Shown: one piece after another, positions 57,067 to 64,000 of the stretch
Layout: each line of letters opens with the position of its first letter
Position numbering within the stretch: position 1 is the stretch's first letter
Source of the DNA: Laguncularia racemosa
Lineage: Eukaryota; Streptophyta; Magnoliopsida; Myrtales; Combretaceae
Assembly (NCBI GenBank): GCA_037954665.1
Contig: JBBMOL010000591.1
Location: 62,001-126,000 of the forward strand
DNA: 64,000 nt
Reading direction: 5' to 3'
The notes under the pieces: generated by a model
Told to the model about the DNA's origin: nothing
Databases searched by the model: none
The model's input: the letters and a program-made list of their open reading frames with translations, nothing else
Made by a program: the position numbers and the translations under genes

Positions 57067-58459
57067 AATTCCCCCACATTTAAAACTCTTGCTTGTCCTC
57101 AAGAAATTTGGAATAAATCAATTGAGAAATCCGTCATAGATTATACAAAATTTCTTTTCATCATTTAAAGCATCTTTTTCTTTTATAATTCATGACTTAT
57201 AATTTTAATGTCTACTGCTCTAACCAAACTGGTTTTTTGTGATTAAATTACCATAGACAAAATTTAATAGCTAATCAAAACAAAACAAACTTTAATCCTC
57301 ATGTTTAGAAAAAGGGAATTTTATTCCAAAAGTAAATACTTAATCCAAAAAGGGAAAAAAACACCCAATTAAACTTCATTGGATTTTAGCAAGTATTTTA
57401 ACCTTTGCAACACAGGTAAAAAGCATCTATTTTGAGGGGTTTTTTTGCCCACTTCTTTTTATGAACTTTCCCCTTTTTCCCAAACCCTTACGTTATAGTG
57501 AGTTCATCGAGTGGGCCCAACATCCGAGTCGTCACTCAAGTGCCCGGGGTTTTTAATTTTTCCCCTTATGGACTTTTCCCTTACTCTAACATTAAAGGGT
57601 TTAAATTTCTCTTAACTCAATTACTTAAATTTTTTTGGGAGTAATGGCAAATTGCTTGATTTTTTTTCCCCCTTTTTTTTTTTTTTTTAAATTTGAAGAT
57701 CACTAAGGAGGAAGTTTCTTCTACCTCTTTCACTAAGTGTTATCATTGTTTCAAAAACAATTTAAAAGGGGAGTATATAGAAATTTTAATTTTAAACCTA
57801 AAAGGGTAAATTTGTTTATTTTTCACTTAAGAATTTGGACCTACTTTTAAAAACTTCCAATTCAAAAGCTAAATACAAGGTAAATTTGTTTCTTAAAGAT
57901 TTCACTACTTAATTTTAACCAAGTATTCTAATCACAGCAGTAGGTGAGTAAAGTATTGAGCAAGTAAAATTTCACATTTTTGAAAGATACTTATTACAAC
58001 ATTTAGTAAAATCCCCAAAATTTCATAAAAAATTTTGAAAAAATTTGGCTTCAAATTTGCCATATAATGTTTAAAGGGAAAAAACATTCAAAGTATGATT
58101 TCAATTCCCCAATTCTCTTTATTTTATTATCCTCTCCCCCACACTTATTTTTTTTTTGAACAGTGTCCGCACTTTTCCCAAAATTTCAGCACAATTAAAG
58201 AGGAATTAAAAACATAAAAAACTTTAGAGAATAAGAAAAAAGGGAAATATTTGGTATTTCCCTTGGTTTTAAAGTTTAAAGTGATTGGAGTTCCCCCCTT
58301 AAGCACGAGAGAGTGTCATCTGTGTATTTTCCCTTTTGTAGCTAATCAAAAGAAAAAAAAATCAAAAAAAAACTAAAAAAAAAATAAATTGAAATTTATT
58401 TATTTTTTACATGGGTTGCCCCCCATGAAGCGCCTTTTTTTAACTTTTTTGGGGCAAAG
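57067..58459 (-). other. Athila-2 3' non-coding region
   Basis: Starts AATTCCCCCACATTTAAAAC (complement of a polypurine tract) and TGCTTGTCCTCAAG. It ends near GGGTTGCCCCCCATGAAGCG (58415). Same layout as 4471-5305 in Athila-1. No gene seen. Confidence 0.65.
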
Positions 58460-59640
58460 ACGTTCCTGGTAATTAATCACAATACTCGGGGTAAGTTAAA
58501 CTGGTTTCTTCAATTTTACAAAATTGAAATCCTTCATAAAAAGGTTTAAAGCGATGCCCATTGACTTTTAAAGTCTTACCAGTTTCAAGACTTGCGATCT
58601 CAACTGCACCATGTGAAAATATGTTAGTGATAACCCAAAAAAAAACCCACCCTGATCGTAGTTTTCTAGAAAAAAAACTTCAATTTGAGAGTGATAAAGT
58701 AATACTTTTTGACCTGCAGAAAAATTTTTTTTGAGAAAAACATTTGATCATGAAAATCCTTTGTTTTTTCCTTGTAGATTTTAGTACTTTTCATAAGCTT
58801 CTCTTCGAATTTCCCCAAGTTCTTGTAATTGAAGTTTTCTTTTGTCACTAGCCTCATCCATTTGAAAGTTACATTGTTTTTTCAGGGCCCCGGGACGCCC
58901 TATGTTCCAACTCCACAGGGGGGTGACATGGTTTTCCAAATTTCAAACGGGAAGGAGACATACCCATAGGGAGTTGTAAGGGTTTTTTGGTAGGCCCTTT
59001 AAAGCAAAATTTTAAGTCTTGTTTCTCCAATCTTTCTTGCTTGGATTGATAGTTTTTTCTAGGAAAAGACTTGATTTCTCGATTTTAGATTTCTGCCAAC
59101 CATTGGTTTGAAGGGGGGTATTTCAGTGGGGAAATTGATGAGTGACCCTTTTACTTTTTTAAACAGGGGTTCCACTACTCTATTTTCAAAAGTGTGTGCC
59201 ACGATCACTTAAAAAGAGCCTTTGGTGTCCCGAAACCCAGCAAAAAAATGAATTTGACAAAAACCACAACAACTTTGGCATCGTTAGTTCGGGTCACTTT
59301 GGCTTCCACCCACTTTGAGACATAATCCACAGCAAGAAGGATGTAAAAAAATTAAACCCCCCCCAAAAAAAAGGGCCCCTTTAAAAACAATACCCCTTTT
59401 ATCAAATATTTCCAAGCAAGAATAGGGGGAAATGGGGGATTTGGTCTCTATGTCTTAAGTTTCCAACTTTTTGACATCGTTTACAAGACTTACAAAAAAA
59501 TATAAGAATCACGAAACAAGGGGGGCCAAAAAAAAACCCCCACCCTAACACTTTTTTAGTGTCCTCTTTTGGGCCAAAATGTCCCCACATGTTTTTGAGT
59601 GACAAAAAATTTCAAGATAGAAGGAATATCGTCTTGAGAA
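58460..59640 (-). pseudogene. int: Athila-2 integrase, fragmented
   Basis: Minus strand: FCKSCKRCQKVGNLRHRDQ and HFGPKEDTKKVL (59402-59605) belong to the zinc-binding N-terminus. FSHGAVEIASLETGKTLKVN and GHRFKPFYEGFQ (58500-58620) are the C-terminal domain. The core between them is broken by many small indels in homopolymers. Confidence 0.75.
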
Positions 59641-61150
59641 AATTTCACCCTTTTAATGATTTGTCAGCATGATGTTTCCACAAATACGGATCATCCCCTA
59701 CAAAGTACTTAGCATCACTTTTAAAATTTTATCTTTTGAGCCCTAGACAAAAACACTTGGTTGTGTCTTAGTAACCAAAAAAGTTGACAATATCAGAAAA
59801 CCAAGGGAAATTTTCTTTTGGATAGAAAAGAGATGCTATCTGGAAAAAACATTTGTAGTGGTATTGACCCCCTTTTTTGTAAGTATTCTACTAAGGTTGT
59901 CGGCAAAATAAGTTTTCGAAAACCTTTCCTATCGCATATTTCCAAAATCAAACTTTTTGTAATAAGGTTTTCCATCGAATAAGTCTTGGTTTCGCCTCCT
60001 TCTTCGCGGGGCAGGGGACTTGAGAGCTGCATGATCAGAGTAAACAAATTTCCCTTTGTAACAAGTAAATATGATCTGAATTTTTTTTAAAGCAAAAACA
60101 AAAAGCCAAGAGTTCTTTTTCCGTTGTGGAATAGGGTTGGGATTGAGCACTATCCAATGTTTTTGGGAAATGTAATAAATGGGCATGAGAAGCTTTTCCA
60201 ACTCTTTGGGCCCAAAAATACTCCAACTGCATTAAATTTCTCGCATTTACACATAATTTTAAAAAGGGGAAAGGTTTTTAATCAGGGGGTTGAAAGATTG
60301 GAGCAGAAGTTAATTTTTCCCCAATGTTTCAAAAAACATGCTTGCAGGCCTCATCGAACTCAAATTTCCCCCCCTTCTTTTTGCAGCAATCTAATAGGGG
60401 CTGAGTAACTTTGGGAAAAAAATCCTTGATAAAGCGTCGATGAATTTGCACTCCCAAAAAAGAGCGAATTTCCCTTTAACTTAAGGGTAAGGTAAGTTTT
60501 AATAAATTTCTATTTTAGTTTTTATGCTTCAAGTCCCCTAGAAGATCAATATGCCCTAGAATTTTGACTCTGTTAAACCCATAAAGTGACATTTTTCAAG
60601 TTCAATACAAATTCTTTTCTATACATTTTTGAAGCACTTTTGAAATTAGTCAAACATGAATCAAAAGATTTACCATAGACATAAATCATCCATGAAAACT
60701 TCTAAAAATTTTCTCCACATAATCTGAAAATTACAAACCATACACCTTTGGAATGTGGGGGGGGCATTCAAAGCCAAAAGGCATCCTTCATATGAAAAGT
60801 ACGAATGGACAGTGAAAGTATCTTCTTGATTTTCCCGGGTGCCACTGGAATTTGATAAAAACCCTGAATAACCATCAAGACAAAAATATGAGAATGGCCA
60901 CCCAAAACTTTCAAGCATCTGAAAAGAAAGGGGGGAAGTGATTTTTTCTGTTGAGATTCAACTTCCTAAAATCAACACAAAACCCCCCACGAACACGAGT
61001 AGGAACTAACTCACCATTGAGTTTTCAATCACTTAACCCCGTTTTCTTTGGAACAACTTGAATTGGATTACCCATTTGCTATCGGAAATTGGTAGATATA
61101 CCTGCATAAAGAAGTTTAAAGATTCTTTCTTAACTACTTCCATCAAGGGG
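59641..61150 (-). pseudogene. rt: Athila-2 reverse transcriptase and RNase H, fragmented
   Basis: RT pieces: GELVPTRVRGG (near 61010), then an open frame at 60670-60918 with FLDGYSGF-like text (CLDGYSGFLS), PPTFQRCMVCNF and FLEVFMDDLCLW, which carries the catalytic MDD. RNase H pieces follow: TLDSAQSQPYSTTEKELLAF (near 60120), YSDHAALKS and RRNQDLFDGK (near 59990). Frames shift every 50-250 bp, usually at runs of A, G or C, so the breaks may be sequence errors rather than decay. Confidence 0.78.
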
Positions 61151-62395
61151 GTTCAAACGACCTAAAACTTCCCTTTGAAGGTTTGCAATTATTTCCCATT
61201 AATTCTTGTGCATGCTGTGGAGGGGTTTAGTCCTTTGATATGCTATGGCCCATCCAATGGCTTCTTTATACTCTCTCAACACCCGAATAAACCTTTCTTC
61301 TTCAAAAGTACTTGTTTGTTAGAGACTATCACAGCAAGGTTTCTTTTTCTCCTAAGAAGATGTACTTTAGATGTTCGGGTAAGGGTTTTAATTCCAGCTT
61401 TGGTGCCTGCATAATAGAGGGAAGAAGTCTTGTGTTAGAAGGAGGTAAATTAATGTAGGACACACCATACCTGATAGGTTTTAACGATTCCAGCTCACAA
61501 ATCATGTCCTGCAAATTTAGAGGATATTACAAACTTCTCTTAAGAGTTTTTAATGCATTAATGTAAGACTCTTATTAAGTGCAATTTTCAACTCATCATC
61601 GTCTATCAAGTCAAATGTAGCCTTGTTAATGGGTTTAATAACAAACCACAACAAAAACAGGAGAGATATCACTAGGATATTTCATGGCATCATAAATGTT
61701 AAATTTAATCACTTCACCATCAAATTCCATAGTGAGGGTACCGTTTATGTACATCAATTTGCGTACTGGATGTCTTAAGAAATGGTCTCCCTAATAATAT
61801 CAGTGATGAATTATGAGAATCATCATTCTCCATGTCAAGCACATAAAATTTGTAGGGAAAACCCAACCCATTAACTTGTACTAAAACATCTTCTAGAACT
61901 CCCCCAGATAAACATTAGAACCTGTTAGCAAGTTGAACAATAACACCTGCTTCCTTCAAGGGACCAACATTCAAACATTGATAAACAGATAAAGGCATGA
62001 AATTGATCGATGCTCCTAGATCACACATAGCTTTAGCGATTCCAAGATTACCTATTTTTGTAAGGAATTTGTAAACATACATAGGTCCTTACATTTTGGA
62101 GGAAGCTTCTTCTAAAAAATAGCTGAAACATTCTCACCCACACTAAATCTTTTCATTACCTTTCAGCTTTCTTTTGTTGTGCACAACTCTTTGAGAAATT
62201 TAGCATAGCGAGGGACTGTTTTATTGCATCAAACAAAGGGAAAAATTTACTCAACTTTCGAAAATTTCAAGAATTTTTTTCTTTTTGGCAGCTTAGCTTC
62301 TCTTGTTCCTTAAAAGTCTTCTCAATCTCTGGATTATAAGTGAGTTCCCCGTATAAGAAACGAGTCATGTAAAAATGAAAAAAATTTGACTCCAA
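61151..62395 (-). pseudogene. pro: Athila-2 protease and gag-pol linker
   Basis: Minus strand: GNLGIAKAMCDLGASINFMP holds the active-site region, here D-L-G-A instead of D-S-G-A (near 62010). It is followed by a LSVYQCLNVGPLKEAG block, VQVNGLGFPYKFYVLDME (near 61850) and SLILLGRPFLK (near 61790). Upstream is the linker YAKFLKELC (near 62200). From there to the primer site only about 190 bp remain, with MTRFLYGELTYNP and no capsid or knuckle. D-L-G-A is common in Athila-like copies. RT-side linker occupies 61151-61550. Confidence 0.78.
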
Positions 62396-62413
62396 TCCCG
62401 GGCAACGACGCCA
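62396..62413 (-). other. Athila-2 primer-binding site, tRNA-Asp type
   Basis: Minus-strand TGGCGTCGTTGCCCGGGA, differing from the Athila-1 site at two positions, five bases from the LTR. Confidence 0.8.
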
Positions 62414-62418
62414 AAATT

Positions 62419-63772
62419 TGATGGGTGTCGAACCCAACAAATTTTAAACCCTCCTAAACAATTATATAATTTGTATACAGCAGTGAGTGGGTTTGTATCC
62501 ATAGGGATTTTTTTAAATATATTTCTTTTAAAAGAGAATAGAGAGAAAAAGAAGAATGGGTTTTTTTTGAAAATTTAAAATAATACTGAAATCAATAATA
62601 AATTGAATAATGATGAAACCTAACCAAAGGATCACTATAGTTTAATTCATGAACTGATCATTGATCAAATATTTTTTATTTTTATCTAAATAAACTGGTT
62701 ATGGTTATTAACAAGTTCTAATAACTTATTCCCCCTTACTTTCTTGATAATCAAAAAAAACTCTTTTATTACTTCTCTTTGATTAAACAACCCTAAACAA
62801 CCTTAGGGTTTAATCTATCAATAGCATTAAAATAGGGGAGACTACCAACATGCCAGTAGATTATAAAATAACCTTTTGAAACAAGGTTTTATACCTCCAT
62901 AACAGAAATTTTACTATCTTTTTTATAATCAAAAAGTTATTGTGTACAAAACTAGAACTACCAACAATTTCGGACCACGTTCTAGTTGGCAATATATTAA
63001 ATTGCTAATTTAGTAAAGACTCTAATTCTTACCAATCAAACAAAATAATAATAACAAAACTTCAGAAGATATATAAATACCTAAAAAAAAAAAAATAGAA
63101 TAAAGAAAATAAATTTGATTCACAATTCTTGAAGAACTAAATTTGATGATCCCTTTTGGTAGAAAAATCTGTTTTGCCACCAAAGTTATCCCATTCGAAA
63201 ACAAAGAGTGAAAAAAAATGAAAAATCTTTGTTTTAGGTTCTCTTGCTTTTTTCCCATTCGGTTTTTTCTCCTCAACTCCCCCCTTTTGGAAAACGAAAA
63301 GATATATATAAGAAAATCAAAATTCTCCTGAAAAGGCCAAAATTTTCCATATCACGGGCTCAAATCACGTTATACACGACCGTGTATTTTAAACCCTGTA
63401 GCTTCTATTGGGTTCTTCAAGCTAGATCACGGGGCCTTACTTTAACCGTGTAAGCTTCTATTTGGGTTTTCAAGCCAGATACAACCCTGTACTTTTAAAC
63501 CCTGTAACTTTTGTTGGTTCTTCAAGCCCGATCACAGCCCTGCTCTGGAAAACAGCCCCTGTACTTCCCTTGTACGCTGGCGGTGTAAATCCTTGACTTT
63601 GATCCCAAATTGTAGACGACTTCTCTAAATCACTTGAATTAGCACTCTTGACTCCATTTAAACCCCTTTTTTACACCATAATAAAATTAAGTACCATTTC
63701 CTTTGATTTTTATAAAATCAAAAATAAATTAACCAATTCATACTTAAAGATTTAGTATAAAATGGCCTATCA
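62419..63772 (-). repeat. Athila-2 5' LTR
   Basis: 1354 bp. About three copies of the 52-58 bp CTTCAAGC repeat lie at 63378-63550, against one in the other LTR. Confidence 0.83.
63378..63550. repeat. Minisatellite in the Athila-2 5' LTR
   Basis: Three diverged units sharing CCCTGTA, GCTTCTATTGGGTTCTTCAAGC and GATCAC or equivalent. Period roughly 52-58 bp. Confidence 0.75.
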
Positions 63773-64000
63773 TCATCAATTCAATAATTTGCTTACCTTG
63801 AATAACCTGTCTTCTAATATGATAAAAAAACCCCTGATATTTATACCAACTTTAATAGAGTAGGTCAAATATTTACTTAAAAAATTCAATTGGGAAAGGT
63901 GAGCCTTGACTTGTAGAAAATAATTCTTTTTTGATTTCCTTTATTAGATTTGCCTTCAAAATCAAATTTTTATGTTTAGAATGAGCATTGCAACTATTAG
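63773..64000. other. Unassigned right flank
   Basis: AT-rich target sequence beyond Athila-2. Nothing recognised. Confidence 0.4.

Larger units (their letters stand above)
55731..63772 (-). mobile_element. Athila-2: Athila element with pol, no recognisable capsid
   Basis: 8042 bp with LTRs 55731-57066 (1336 bp) and 62419-63772 (1354 bp), both TGATGGGTGTCG...TATCA. tRNA-Asp-type primer site at 62396-62413. A 4-bp TCAT flanks both ends (55727-55730, 63773-63776); the fifth base is unclear. Protease, RT, RNase H and integrase remnants are in order on the minus strand. The space between primer site and linker is too short for a capsid. Confidence 0.85.

Noticed and set aside
60124..60408. 94-codon plus ORF
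   Set aside because: Antisense to the RT-RNase H remnants of Athila-2.

Overview
The window is a block of plant repetitive DNA in which I recognise no host gene, rRNA, tRNA or CRISPR array. Almost all of it is Ty3/gypsy LTR retrotransposons inserted into one another. The lineages are Ogre/Tat with a tRNA-Arg primer site and an extra ORF1, Athila with tRNA-Asp primer sites, a chromovirus group resembling CRM with initiator-Met primer sites, and Tekay/Del-like LTR debris. This points to a flowering plant, probably a eudicot, in a gene-poor and perhaps pericentromeric region.

Left part (1-13458): a minus-strand Ogre/Tat element (LTR 12000-13458, primer site, ORF1, gag). Its gag is split at codon 8 by an Athila element at 2920-9698 (here Athila-1), which has apparently identical 1551-bp LTRs and the direct repeat GCGGT. 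A chromovirus LTR (1-786) cuts the far end of the Ogre element. Ogre itself sits in an older chromovirus pol remnant (13459-13930).

Middle part (13459-32165): Tekay/Del-like LTR blocks carry three chromovirus insertions. C1 (15534-19741, repeat TAAAC) is very young and keeps only a protease ORF. S1 (20698-21911, repeat AAAGC) is a solo LTR. C2 (22110-28708) is a decayed element that still shows gag, protease, RT-RNase H and integrase.

Right-middle part (32166-50205): an Athila-like element without recognisable genes (L1, repeat GGATT) contains C4 (34575-43681, repeat CTTAT), whose 3' LTR contains C3 (38294-43274, repeat CGACC/CGGCC). The right LTR of L1 contains C5 (45346-49840). Nesting is therefore three deep inside an already repetitive block.

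Right part (50206-64000): more Tekay-like blocks, solo LTRs S2 (52196-53301) and S3 (54200-55258, repeat CAATG), and a second Athila element (Athila-2, 55731-63772) with pol domains but no recognisable capsid. From about 48.5 kb the text is full of homopolymer length changes, which looks like unpolished long-read sequence, so broken frames there may be artefacts.

How the genes relate: four chromovirus elements (C1, C3, C4, C5) and Athila-1 keep gag and/or protease but lack RT, RNase H and integrase. Young LTRs on C1 and Athila-1 imply recent mobilisation in trans. The most unusual signal is in the chromovirus group. C3 has two tandem primer-binding sites about 187 bp apart, and two solo LTRs end at the second LTR end, with a primer site buried inside the LTR. 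This fits use of alternative primer sites that set alternative LTR boundaries.
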